Of a stretch of 64,000 nt of DNA, positions 16,630-25,381 are shown piece by piece (the stretch's first letter is position 1; each line of letters opens with the position of its first letter). The stretch is from JAEUJM01 sp041908445 (GTDB lineage Bacteria > Actinomycetota > Acidimicrobiia > Acidimicrobiales > DATDAH01): contig JAYRFK010000075.1 of NCBI GenBank assembly GCA_041908445.1, forward strand, positions 71,021-135,020, given 5' to 3'. The notes under the pieces are model-generated. The model was given only the letters and a program-made list of their open reading frames with translations, had not been told where the DNA came from and made no database searches. The position numbers and the translations under genes were made by a program.

Positions 16630-16754
16630 GAACTCGCCGGCGCCGAGCGACCGGCTCAGCACCCGTTCCCGGCTGAGGGCGAGCGTCGGACGGTGCGGGG
16701 AGCGAGGGACGAGCGAGCCATGACGATGTGATGAGGCGCCAGCCGAAGAACGGT

Positions 16755-17810
16755 TCAAAACGCGTCGAAGTCGAGCAGCTCGAAGGTGTCGAAGGTGGCG
16801 GGGGCCTGGGGGCCGGCGTCCTCGAGGTCCATGCCGAGGAACGCCGACGCCTCGTCGCGGGCGATGAACAGCAGGTTGAGCGGCGCCGGCTGCACCCCCT
16901 TGGGGATGGCGATGCCCTTCACCGGGACGTGGACGTTGAAGCCGGCGTAGATCGCCATCGGCACCCGGTGGTGGCGCATCGCCGCCGCGATCACCTTGCG
17001 GGCCGACCGGGGACCGGGCGCCGGGCCCCGCGGCAGGAGCTTCAGGACGACCGCCAGGGGCACGCCCTTGGCCGTGGCCCGGGTCGTCACCGCCACCACC
17101 GAGTCGTCGGCGTGCACGGCGTAGCCGGCGCCGGGCGCGGCCAGCCGCCAGGCGAGCTGCTCCGGGGTCCAGCGCTGGGTCCACCCGTCGGCCGGCGCCT
17201 CGTCGAGGCCGGCGGTCAGCCGGGCGAAGTCGGCACTGGCCCGGAACCCGTCGGTGACCGCGTGGCTCTCGACCCGACGCCCACCACCGAGGCGCGGGAT
17301 GGCCACGACCGGCAGGCTGGTGATGAGGCGGGCGCCGATGCGGTGCAGGCCGGGCATGGTCGAGTTCTCGTTGGTGACGCCGATGCCCCCGATGAGCCCG
17401 CCGAGCTCCTCCTTGCGCTCGATGGCCCGCTTGGTGGCCCGGGCGGTGAGGGCGACGAAGTGCATGCTGCCGAGGCCCGATCGGGTGACGGCGTTGACCG
17501 ACAGCACGAAGGTGGCCTGCTCCTCGCGGTTGCGCCACGGCTGGGGCACCAGGGCGAAGTGGGCCACGCGGGCGCCCTTGCGGTCGACGTCCTCCTCGAT
17601 GGCCGGGTGGTGCGGGTTCTCCCGGTACAGCCAGTGCAGGAAGGTGGTGTCCTCGAAGCGGTCGGCGTCGGGGTGCTCACGCCGGAGCAGCGCCGCGGTC
17701 GCGGCCAGGTCGTCCGGGGCGTCGGCGGCGGTCTCGGCGCGGCCGTTCCCGGCCTGAGCCGTCTCGTCGGCGTCGGCGTCGGCGTCGGCGTCGGTCGGTG
17801 GCGGGGTCAC
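16755..17810 (-). CDS. Acyltransferase-like protein, copy 2
   Basis: 351 residues, paralogous to the next gene upstream. A low-complexity Asp-Ala run near the N terminus (residues 7-15) is followed by LRREHPDADRF..FLHWLYRENP, a pattern seen in GNAT-fold acyltransferases that modify envelope polysaccharides. The C terminus FELLDFDAF is shared with the paralogue. No signal peptide or membrane helix. The GTG at 17810 overlaps the paralogue stop (GTGA). Transfer of an acyl group to a glycan is inference from fold resemblance and operon context. Confidence 0.65.
   Translation of the reverse strand: MTPPPTDADADADADETAQAGNGRAETAADAPDDLAATAALLRREHPDADRFEDTTFLHWLYRENPHHPAIEEDVDRKGARVAHFALVPQPWRNREEQATFVLSVNAVTRSGLGSMHFVALTARATKRAIERKEELGGLIGGIGVTNENSTMPGLHRIGARLITSLPVVAIPRLGGGRRVESHAVTDGFRASADFARLTAGLDEAPADGWTQRWTPEQLAWRLAAPGAGYAVHADDSVVAVTTRATAKGVPLAVVLKLLPRGPAPGPRSARKVIAAAMRHHRVPMAIYAGFNVHVPVKGIAIPKGVQPAPLNLLFIARDEASAFLGMDLEDAGPQAPATFDTFELLDFDAF
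17765..17794. repeat. Tandem 6-base repeat (5 x CGTCGG)
   Basis: Five copies of CGTCGG inside the acyltransferase-like gene, coding the Ala-Asp run. Such repeats can change copy number by slippage, here always in frame. Confidence 0.8.
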
Positions 17811-18751
17811 AGCGCGTCGAAGTCCAGCAGCTCGAAGCAGCGCAGCTGCACCTCGTCCTGGGGCAGCCCCTCGATGTCCTCGCCGACCGCGACCGACGCC
17901 CGGTCCGCGCCGAAGAGCACCAGGTTGAGCGGGGACGGCAGCAGTCGGCGGGGCACGGCCACGCCCGGCATCGGCACGCGGTGGTTGAAGCCGACGTAGA
18001 CCGCGGCCGGCGAGCGGTCCCGGCGGCACGCCGCCGCCACCAGCCGGGCACCCGCCCGGCGGCTCGGCACGGCGGCGCGGGCCAGCAGCTTCAGCACCAC
18101 CGTGACGGGGACGCCGCGGTAGCGGAGCCGGGTGGTGACCGCGGCCGCGTCCTCGCTCACGTGGACGCGGTACGCGGCCGCCGGGTTGGCCAGGCGCCAG
18201 CGCAGCACGTCACCGGACCAGTCCTGGGCCCAGCCGTCGTCGGGCGGCGGGGCCAGCGAGGCGGCCAGGGCGGCCACCTCGTCGCCCTCGAGCCAGGCCG
18301 GGGTCACGTCGTGGGTGACGACCGCACCGCCACCCGGGGACACCGGCCGCACCACCACCGGCAGCGGGCCGAGGTCGCCGATCCCCGTGCGGGTCACGGT
18401 CATGGCCGTCGACGCCGCGTTCGTCACGCCGAAGCCGGCCACCACGCCGCGTCGGCCCATCTCGCGGATGCCCCGCCGGAGCAGAGCGAGGAAGTGGGCC
18501 TGGCCGACGCCCGCCCGGGTCACCCCGTTGACGCCGACGCAGAACTCGGCGCGCTCGTCGCCCCGCGCCCACCGCTGCGGCAGCAGCGCCACGTGCGACA
18601 CCCGTTCGCCCTTGCGGTCGACGCTCTCCTGGATGGCGCTGCCGACCGGGTTCTCCTCGTACAGCCACTCGAGGTAGCCCGGCGTCCGGAAGCACTCCCG
18701 ATCGGGGTGCTCCGCGGCGAGCAGCGCGGCCGTGGCGTCCAGGTCGCTCAC
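17807..18751 (-). CDS. Acyltransferase-like protein, copy 1
   Basis: 314 residues, similar throughout to the downstream gene: LLAAEHPDRECF..YLEWLYEENPVG near the N terminus and CFELLDFDAL at the end. Both have SVDRKGERVSHVALLPQRW-type segments. Probably a tandem duplication inside the operon. GNAT-like fold suspected, substrate unknown. The GTG at 18751 overlaps the stop of the glycosyltransferase gene (GTGA), which decides this start over a longer frame to 18865. Confidence 0.65.
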   Translation of the reverse strand: MSDLDATAALLAAEHPDRECFRTPGYLEWLYEENPVGSAIQESVDRKGERVSHVALLPQRWARGDERAEFCVGVNGVTRAGVGQAHFLALLRRGIREMGRRGVVAGFGVTNAASTAMTVTRTGIGDLGPLPVVVRPVSPGGGAVVTHDVTPAWLEGDEVAALAASLAPPPDDGWAQDWSGDVLRWRLANPAAAYRVHVSEDAAAVTTRLRYRGVPVTVVLKLLARAAVPSRRAGARLVAAACRRDRSPAAVYVGFNHRVPMPGVAVPRRLLPSPLNLVLFGADRASVAVGEDIEGLPQDEVQLRCFELLDFDAL

Positions 18752-20184
18752 CGGGTCGCCACCCGCTCGTCGGTCCGGGTCGCCGGGTCGGCGGCCCCAC
18801 CCGGCGGCGCCGTCGCCCCGCGTTCCTTGGCCGCCGCCTTGGTGCGGGCCGGTCCCCGCAGCCACCGCCAGGCCGCGTCCAGGGCGATGCCGGACAGGAT
18901 CACCAGGCCCAGGTCCACCGGGAAGCGGTAGCGGGTGATGCCGATGGCGACCGCCGCGGTCAGCGTCACGAGGAGCGCGAGCGAGAGGAAGGGCAGGATC
19001 GGCACCGCTCGCCGCCGCAGCACCACCAGACCGGCGATGCCGAGCGCGAGCAGTTCGTAGTAGAGGATCAGGCCGGTGGTGGCGACGGCCCGGCCGCGGC
19101 CCTCCACCACGGTGTCGAGGGTGATGCTCTGCCCGGGCCGGTAGACCCCCCAGATCCGGCCCACCCGGGCGGCGGACACGACGGCGGCGCGTCCGGGCCG
19201 TGACTCGATGTAGTCGAGGCCCCGGTGCAGGCCGATGTCGGCGGCGTCGGACTCGTCGCCGTCACCCAGCCACTCGATGCCCTGCCGCGCGATGACCTCC
19301 ATGTCGGGGTTCCGGGCGGCGACCTCGGGGATCTCCTCGGCGCTCGGGAAGGCGCACTTGCCGCTCCAGTAGCCGAGCAGGGGCCCGTCGTAGGTCTGGT
19401 CGCAGTTGGCCTGGGGCAGCACGCCCGCCGCGCCGTAGGACAGGAAGACCGGCTGGTCGAAGCGGGCCAGGTTGTGCAGGATCCACGGGCTGATCACCAA
19501 CCAGTAGGTGGCCCCGGCGACCACGACGAGCAGCACCCGCCGCTTCCAGGCCAGGCCCGGCACCAGCACCGCCAGGGGCAGGGCCAGCAGCAGGAGGAGG
19601 TTGGAGGCCTCGGCCCGGGTGAGGGCGGCCAGCGCGATGGCGCCGCCGAGCACCGCCATGCGCCGCCACCCGGGATCGTCGTAGACCCGGTAGGCGGCGA
19701 ACAGGACGAGGCAGAGCGTGACGCCGTAGAGGGGCTCGGACAGGATCAGGCCGTCGTTCACCCACAGCAGCGGGTACAGCCCGGCGAGGACCGCGGCGAT
19801 CAGCCCGGCGCGGTCGCCCGCTCCCGGACCGCCGGCGAGGCGCCGGGCCAGCAGGCCCACGAGGGCGACCGTGACCGCGCCCGCGAGGCACGAGATCACC
19901 CGGTGCGCGAGCGGGCTGTCGAAGCCGAGGACCGACGGGACCGCGAGGTACAGCGAGTACAGCGGCGGGTGGTGGGCGGCTTGGACGTTCACCCCGGCGT
20001 AGACCCAGGCGATGGGGCTCGTGAACCCGTCGCCCTGGCTCAGCGACAGCGCCTGGTTGTGGAAGTAGAAGCCGTCGCCCACGGGCTCGTCGTTGCCGTG
20101 GACGCCGATGGCGTAGGCCAGCCGGAGCGCGAGCGCGCCGGCGGTGACCAGGCCCAGGCGGAGCCGGAAGGCCCGCTCAGGCAC
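18748..20184 (-). CDS. GT-C (ArnT/PMT-like) glycosyltransferase, copy 2
   Basis: 478 residues, about ten to twelve membrane helices. The periplasmic loop after helix 1 (HGNDEPVGDGFYFHNQA) carries the acidic residues expected of GT-C enzymes, and AAHHPPLYSLYLAVP is the family motif. Such enzymes move a sugar from a polyprenyl-phosphate carrier to a lipid, protein or glycan on the outer face. A long extracytoplasmic region (about 245-330) is followed by three more helices and a soluble Ala/Thr-rich tail. It overlaps its paralogue by 8 bases. Confidence 0.8.
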   Translation of the reverse strand: MPERAFRLRLGLVTAGALALRLAYAIGVHGNDEPVGDGFYFHNQALSLSQGDGFTSPIAWVYAGVNVQAAHHPPLYSLYLAVPSVLGFDSPLAHRVISCLAGAVTVALVGLLARRLAGGPGAGDRAGLIAAVLAGLYPLLWVNDGLILSEPLYGVTLCLVLFAAYRVYDDPGWRRMAVLGGAIALAALTRAEASNLLLLLALPLAVLVPGLAWKRRVLLVVVAGATYWLVISPWILHNLARFDQPVFLSYGAAGVLPQANCDQTYDGPLLGYWSGKCAFPSAEEIPEVAARNPDMEVIARQGIEWLGDGDESDAADIGLHRGLDYIESRPGRAAVVSAARVGRIWGVYRPGQSITLDTVVEGRGRAVATTGLILYYELLALGIAGLVVLRRRAVPILPFLSLALLVTLTAAVAIGITRYRFPVDLGLVILSGIALDAAWRWLRGPARTKAAAKERGATAPPGGAADPATRTDERVATR

Positions 20185-21655
20185 GCGCCGGCTCGACGGG
20201 ATCGGCAGGATCGGTGGTCGCGCCCGCCCCGTCCCCGACGCCGGGGCGCGCCCCGGCGTGGCGGCGGGCCCGCCACCACGTCAGGCACTGGTCGCCCACC
20301 ACGCCGGCGAGCACGGCGAGGGCGACCTCGACGGGCACGCGGTAGCGGGTCACCGGGATCGCGATCGCGGCGACCGCGGTGACGAGCACCGCCATGGACA
20401 CCAGCGGCAGGATCGGCACCTTGCGCTTGCGCAGCAACCAGAGGCCGACCGCCCCCACGGCGACGAGCTCGTAGAAGGTGATGAGCGCCAAGCGGGAGAC
20501 CCAGAGCGGGCGGCCCTCGCCCACCGCGTCGATGCGGACCTGCTGGCCGGGGCGGAACAGCCCCCAGATGCGCCCGACCCGGGCGGCGACGACGACCGGG
20601 ACCCGTCCCCGGTGGGCCGAGATGTAGTCGAGGCCCTCCTGCTGGCCGAGCTTGGCCGCGTCGGACTCGTCGCCGAACCGGGCGCCGTAGATCTCGGCGC
20701 ACCGCGCCGGGGTGCGCAGGCACTGCTGGGCCGACGGGCCGAGCGTCTCGTCGAGGAACGAGCAGTCCGGGTGCCAGTAGCCGAGGTACTCACCCTCGTA
20801 GGTCCGGTCGCAGTTCGCCTGGGTGAGCACGCCGGCGAGGCCGTAGGACAGCGTCACGGGCTGGTTGAACCGGTAGAGGTTGTGGCCCACCCAGGGCGCC
20901 ATCACGAACGCACCGGTGGCGAAGACCACCGCCACCAGCACCGCCCGGGCGACCTTGTCGAGCTGGCGGCAGAGGAGCACGAGGGGCAGGGCCAGGATGA
21001 CGAAGAGCAGCAGCGCCTCGGCCCGGGTCAGCGTCGCCAGGCCGAGCACGAGGCCGAGCACCGCGGCCTCACGTGGCCGGGGGTCGTCCCACAGGCGGTA
21101 GGCGCAGAGCAGCACCAGGGCGATCATCAGCCCGTAGAGCGGCTCGGAGAGCAGGAGCGGGTCGTTCGCCCACAGGTTGGGGTACAGCGCCGCGACCACC
21201 GCGGCGATGAGGCCGGCCCGCTCGCCGGCGATGCGCCGGCCGACGAGGCCGACGACGACGATCATGGCGAGGCCGGCGAGGCTCGTGGCCAGGCGCAGCA
21301 GCTCGGGGCTGTCGCCCACGACCTTCTGGGCCAGGGCGAGGTACACGACGTAGAGCGGCGGGTGGTGGGCCGCCTGCAGGCGCAGGTCGAACGCCTGGTT
21401 GAGGATCGGGTCGATGAACCCGAGCCCGTGGGCCAACGCGTCGGCCTGGCCCGAGAAGTAGACGCCGTCGCCAGTGGCGGGGTCGTCGCCCGTGGTCGCC
21501 AGGGTGAACACCGCCCGCAGCAGGAAGCCGCCGACGGCCACGAGGCCGAGGGCCACGCGGAACGACAGGCGCGGCCGGGGCACGGCGGGCGATGCTACCG
21601 CCGCACCCCGCTCGGCCCCATCCGGCACGGCTCGTTCCGGCAGGCCTCCGGTCAC
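20177..21655 (-). CDS. GT-C (ArnT/PMT-like) glycosyltransferase, copy 1
   Basis: 492 residues, paralogous to the next gene: TGDGVYFSGQADALAHG and AAHHPPLYVVYLALA match the same positions, and both carry a loop of the type LTQANCDRTYEGEYLGYW. The donor is likely a polyprenyl-phosphate sugar; acceptor unknown. The GTG at 21655 overlaps the dacB stop (GTGA). The N terminus before the first helix is about 30 residues longer than in the paralogue, so a later start cannot be excluded. Confidence 0.8.
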   Translation of the reverse strand: MTGGLPERAVPDGAERGAAVASPAVPRPRLSFRVALGLVAVGGFLLRAVFTLATTGDDPATGDGVYFSGQADALAHGLGFIDPILNQAFDLRLQAAHHPPLYVVYLALAQKVVGDSPELLRLATSLAGLAMIVVVGLVGRRIAGERAGLIAAVVAALYPNLWANDPLLLSEPLYGLMIALVLLCAYRLWDDPRPREAAVLGLVLGLATLTRAEALLLFVILALPLVLLCRQLDKVARAVLVAVVFATGAFVMAPWVGHNLYRFNQPVTLSYGLAGVLTQANCDRTYEGEYLGYWHPDCSFLDETLGPSAQQCLRTPARCAEIYGARFGDESDAAKLGQQEGLDYISAHRGRVPVVVAARVGRIWGLFRPGQQVRIDAVGEGRPLWVSRLALITFYELVAVGAVGLWLLRKRKVPILPLVSMAVLVTAVAAIAIPVTRYRVPVEVALAVLAGVVGDQCLTWWRARRHAGARPGVGDGAGATTDPADPVEPARA

Positions 21656-23154
21656 GGGCGGCTCGTCGTGCTCGTGCCCGTGGCGTCCGCCGCGGTGGTC
21701 GTGGTGGTGGTGGTGGCCGCACCACCGGCGCCGCCACCGCCCTGCTGGCCCGGGACGCGCACGGGCACCAGGTCGGCGAGGGCCGGCCGGTCGGGGTAGC
21801 TCGCCAACAGGGCGCCGAGCTGGCCCCGCAGCGCGTCCTGCTCGGGGGTGACGTAGGGCGGGTTGTTGAGGATGTAGGCGAAGGTGAGCTCGTCGCCGCC
21901 CTCGAGGAGGTCGACGACCCCGGCGAGGGCCCGCACGTGGTTGAGCGACCCCGTCTTGGCGTGCAGCCGCCCCTCCAGGGGGGTGCCCGCGAAGGTGGCC
22001 AGCGTGCCCGTCTCGCCGCCCGTGGCGAAGCCGTCCACCAGCGACGGGTTGGCCTCGATGGTCGCGACGAGGGTCCCGCAACTCAGGCGGTTGGACTCGG
22101 CGAGGCCCGAGCCGTCGACCGCGTCCTCGGCGCCAACGGTGACGCCGTCGTCCGCGAGGAGCTGTTCGACCGCGGCGGCGCCGGCGGCCGTGGTGCCCTC
22201 GCCGCCGGTGGCCAGGCCCACCTCCCGCAGCACCAGCTCCGCGGTCTGGTTGTCGCTGAAGGTGAGCAGCTGGGCGAGGATCCGCTCGAGCGGCTTCGAG
22301 CGCACCTTCGCGACGGTCACCGCACCCTCGGGCGCCGCGCCCGAGGACGGCTCCCCCACCACCTCGACCCCGCGCTGGCGCAGGAGGACGGTGAAGACCG
22401 CCGCGGCCTGCCGGGCCGGGTCGGGCGAGGGCCGCAGCGGGGCACCGGGGTCGGACGCGCTCGGGAAGCTCTCGAAGCCGTCGTCGACCGACAGGGCCGA
22501 GAGGGGCCCGGTCTGGTTCTGGTCGATGTACCGGCTCGGCCAGTCGGCCACGTAGCGGGCCGTCGAGTAGCGGCTGTCGTCCCCGACCACGCCGCCCTCC
22601 ACCCGGGTCACCCCCTGGGCGACGACCCGGTCGGCGAGGTCCTCGAGGCGGGTGTGGGCCCGCTCCTGCTGCGGGGTGCGCTCGGCATAGCCCTCGGTCG
22701 CCAGCACGGGGTCGCCGCCGCCGACGAGGTAGAGGTCGCCCGCCACGACCCCGCCGGCCGGCGCCGCCGCGGCCTGCACCTTGGTGCGGTAGCGGTGGTC
22801 GGGCCCCAGCGCCGACAGGGCCGCGGCGGCGGTCAGCACCTTCTCGGTCGAGGCCGGCGTGATCGCGGCGTCCGGGCGGTGCGCGACGATCGGGCGGCCG
22901 TCGGCCTCCACCACGAGGCAGGCGTCCGGCGGCAGCGCGGTGGTGAACGACTCGAGCCCGGCCCGGAGGCGGGCGTCGGCGCCCGCCTGCGAGGCGAGGT
23001 CCGGCACGCGACGGGCCGACAGTACCGGCGTGACCGCGGACGCCTGCTCGGCGGCCGCCGGCGTGTCGGCCGCACGGGCATCGAGGACCAGCGCCGCGAC
23101 CCCCGCGCCCACTGCCACCAGCAGCAGCAGGACGGGGAGGATCAGTCGGCGCAC
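21652..23154 (-). CDS. dacB: PBP4/DacB-type D-Ala-D-Ala carboxypeptidase
   Basis: 500 residues. A signal peptide or anchor (1-24) is followed by the three penicillin-binding motifs: Ser102-Thr-Glu-Lys105, Ser300-Asp-Asn302 and Lys400-Thr-Gly402. The spacing and the large insertion between the first two motifs are typical of peptidase family S13. It trims or cross-cut peptidoglycan peptides outside the membrane. The tail (from about 465) is a Gly then Thr-rich low-complexity stretch. It heads the glycosyltransferase genes, linking the operon to the cell wall. Confidence 0.9.
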   Translation of the reverse strand: MRRLILPVLLLLVAVGAGVAALVLDARAADTPAAAEQASAVTPVLSARRVPDLASQAGADARLRAGLESFTTALPPDACLVVEADGRPIVAHRPDAAITPASTEKVLTAAAALSALGPDHRYRTKVQAAAAPAGGVVAGDLYLVGGGDPVLATEGYAERTPQQERAHTRLEDLADRVVAQGVTRVEGGVVGDDSRYSTARYVADWPSRYIDQNQTGPLSALSVDDGFESFPSASDPGAPLRPSPDPARQAAAVFTVLLRQRGVEVVGEPSSGAAPEGAVTVAKVRSKPLERILAQLLTFSDNQTAELVLREVGLATGGEGTTAAGAAAVEQLLADDGVTVGAEDAVDGSGLAESNRLSCGTLVATIEANPSLVDGFATGGETGTLATFAGTPLEGRLHAKTGSLNHVRALAGVVDLLEGGDELTFAYILNNPPYVTPEQDALRGQLGALLASYPDRPALADLVPVRVPGQQGGGGAGGAATTTTTTTAADATGTSTTSRP

Positions 23155-23167
23155 GTGGTGGTTCGGC

Positions 23168-24640
23168 TCAGAGCAGCCCGCGGCGCTGGCGCCAGCGGGT
23201 GTCGTGCCAGAGGTGGGCCAGGGCGGTGACGGCCCGGTTGGACGAGCCGTAGCAGAGCCGCCCGCTGGCCCGCACCGCCGCGGGCCCGGCGTTGGTCGGG
23301 TCGGTGGTGGCCAGCTCGGTGGCCGTGAGGATGGGCTTGCCGGTGGCCGCGGAGATGTCGGCGGCGGCCTGGGCGAAGCGGGCGTCCTGGCGCTCGTGGT
23401 AGTCGACGATGCGCTCGAGGCCGTGGCCCGGGTAGAAGGGCCCCTCCCGCTCCATGCGGGCGGTGTTGGCCTGGATGCCGAGGCCGAGGAAGATCACCGC
23501 GTCGACGTCGGGGTGGCTGGCGACGATCTCCATGACCTCGGGGATGGTGTCGCGGGTCTCGCTGCCCGCGAGGTCGACCGGGTTGCTCTTGCTCCAGCGG
23601 GGCGGCAGCTTCGTGTCGATCGTGCGGCGCAGGTCGTCGGGCAGGTCGAGCAGCACGAGGTCGGTGCGGGCGATGGCGTCGGCGGTCACCACGCCCCAGC
23701 CGCCGGCCGTCGTGTAGATCACCGTGCGGGGCCCCTTGGGCCGGGGCTGGGTGGCGAAGGTCGCGGCCGCCTCGAAGGCCTCCTCGACCGTGGCCGCCCG
23801 CGTCACGCCCGCCTGGCGCATGGCCCCGTCGAACACCGCGTCGTCGGTGGCCAGCGAACCGGTGTGGCTGGCCGCCGCCCGCGCCCCGCCGGCCGTGGCG
23901 CCTCCCTTCACGATCACGAGGGGCTTGCGCTCGGCCACCGACCGCAGGCGGTCGTAGTAGGCCCGGCCGTCGGTGATGCCCTCCAGGTAGGCGAGGCCGA
24001 CCTTGGTCGCTGGGTCGTCGGCGTAGAAGTCGAGGAAGTCGGGCACGGTCACGGCCGCCGAGTTGCCGGCGCTGACCGCCCGGCTGATGCCGATGCCGCT
24101 GTGCAGCGCGAAGTTCTCGAACGACGAGACGAAGTTGCCCGACTGGCTGGCCACGCCGATGTGGCCGAGCGGCGGGTTGGGGGCCACGATCTGGGCGCAG
24201 AGCTTGGCGGGCGGGGACACCACGCCCTGGCCGTTGGGGCCGGCGAGGAGGATGCCGAGCCCCTCGGCCACGCGGACGAGCTCGGCCTCGGCCGCCCGGC
24301 CCTCGTCGCCCGCCTCGCCGTAGCCGGCCGACGCCACGAAGGCGGCCCGCACGCCCTTGCGGGCGCAGGCCTGGAGCAGCTCGACGTTGGTGGACGCCGG
24401 CGTGCAGATGAACACCAGGTCGGCCTCACCCTCCGGCACGTCGTCGATCGAGGGCAGGCAGTCGACGCCCAGCACCTGGGCGCCGTCGCGGTTCGTGGCG
24501 AAGACCCGGCCCTCGTAGCCGCCGGTGAGGATGTTGTGGAGGCAGACGAACCCGAACTTGCCGGGGTGGGTCGACGCCCCGGCGACGATCACGCCGCGGG
24601 GCTCGAACAGGGCACGGAACTGCTCGGTGGTCGGGGCCAT
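23168..24640 (-). CDS. ADP-forming acyl-CoA synthetase, alpha subunit
   Basis: 490 residues: CoA-binding Rossmann domain (EPRGVIVAGAS..PGKFG, residues 13-30), a succinyl-CoA-synthetase-like domain with AAASHTGSLA, where the His is the phosphorylated residue in the ACD family, and a further flavodoxin-like domain. Acts with the downstream-type ATP-grasp subunit, here encoded just upstream, to interconvert acyl-CoA + ADP + Pi and acid + CoA + ATP. Substrate not evident. Its ATG shares one base with the stop of the beta gene. Confidence 0.85.
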   Translation of the reverse strand: MAPTTEQFRALFEPRGVIVAGASTHPGKFGFVCLHNILTGGYEGRVFATNRDGAQVLGVDCLPSIDDVPEGEADLVFICTPASTNVELLQACARKGVRAAFVASAGYGEAGDEGRAAEAELVRVAEGLGILLAGPNGQGVVSPPAKLCAQIVAPNPPLGHIGVASQSGNFVSSFENFALHSGIGISRAVSAGNSAAVTVPDFLDFYADDPATKVGLAYLEGITDGRAYYDRLRSVAERKPLVIVKGGATAGGARAAASHTGSLATDDAVFDGAMRQAGVTRAATVEEAFEAAATFATQPRPKGPRTVIYTTAGGWGVVTADAIARTDLVLLDLPDDLRRTIDTKLPPRWSKSNPVDLAGSETRDTIPEVMEIVASHPDVDAVIFLGLGIQANTARMEREGPFYPGHGLERIVDYHERQDARFAQAAADISAATGKPILTATELATTDPTNAGPAAVRASGRLCYGSSNRAVTALAHLWHDTRWRQRRGLL

Positions 24641-25296
24641 CAGCCCGCCACCTCCTCGACCTCGACCAGCGCGTCCACGGCGACGGGCCGACCCTCGTGC
24701 ACGATCAGGGGGTTCAGGTCGGCCGAGACCAGCTCCGGGTGGGCTTCGGCGGCCGCGGAGAGCCCCACCAGGACGTCGGCGACCGCTTCGCGGTCGACCT
24801 CGGGCTCGCCCCGGAACGCGCCCAGCAGTGCCTGGGTGCGCAGCTGCTCGACCATCTCCAGCGCGTCGACGCGGTCGATCGGCACGAGGCGGAAGGCCAC
24901 GTCGGCGACCGCCTCGGCCAGGATCCCCCCGACGCCGAGCATGACGGTCATCCCGAACTGCGGGTCGCGCGACAGCCCGGCGATCAGCTCCCGGTTGCCG
25001 GCGATCATGGGCGCCACCAGCACGCCCACCTCGCCGTCCTCGGGGCGGGCGGCGGCGAGGAGCTCGTCGGCGGCCCGTTGCACCGCGGCGGCGTCGCCGA
25101 GGCCGAGGCGCACGAGGCCGCGCTCGGTCTTGTGGGCGATCGCGTCCCCGCAGAGCTTGGCCACCACCGGGAACCCGAGGTCCTCGGCCGCGGCCACCGC
25201 GGCGGCGGGGTCCCCGACGACGACCTCGGCGGCCACGGGCACGCCGTGCTCGGCCAGGAGGCGCTTGGACTCGGCTTCGGAGAGCGTCGGGGACAT
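24640..25296 (-). CDS. ADP-forming acyl-CoA synthetase, beta subunit
   Basis: 218-residue ATP-grasp protein starting MSPTLSEAESKRLLAEHGVPV, the normal opening of the beta subunit of acetate-CoA ligase (ADP-forming). Lys of VVAKLCGD contacts ATP; the C-terminal DLNPLIVHEG is the metal-binding end. Separate small beta and larger alpha genes are one of the known arrangements. TAACCT 7 bases before the ATG marks the head of the long operon. Confidence 0.85.
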   Translation of the reverse strand: MSPTLSEAESKRLLAEHGVPVAAEVVVGDPAAAVAAAEDLGFPVVAKLCGDAIAHKTERGLVRLGLGDAAAVQRAADELLAAARPEDGEVGVLVAPMIAGNRELIAGLSRDPQFGMTVMLGVGGILAEAVADVAFRLVPIDRVDALEMVEQLRTQALLGAFRGEPEVDREAVADVLVGLSAAAEAHPELVSADLNPLIVHEGRPVAVDALVEVEEVAG

Positions 25297-25303
25297 CCGG
25301 CGC

Positions 25304-25309
25304 AGGTTA
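25304..25309 (-). promoter_or_regulatory. -10 element of the acyl-CoA/dacB/GT operon
   Basis: TAACCT followed by 7 bases and ATG. Only promoter candidate seen for the eight-kilobase operon that ends at 16755. Confidence 0.5.
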
Positions 25310-25381
25310 CGTGACGGCCGTCCCCGCCCCCAGGCAGCGCCGCCGGCTCAAGGGCCGTCCGACCTAGGCCGAAGTGCCTAC

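Noticed and set aside
22859..25381. Possible long extension of the membrane sulfatase gene to the left
   Set aside because: The frame stays open opposite dacB and the acyl-CoA synthetase genes, but the residues have no domain content. Membrane helices begin only after 25382.
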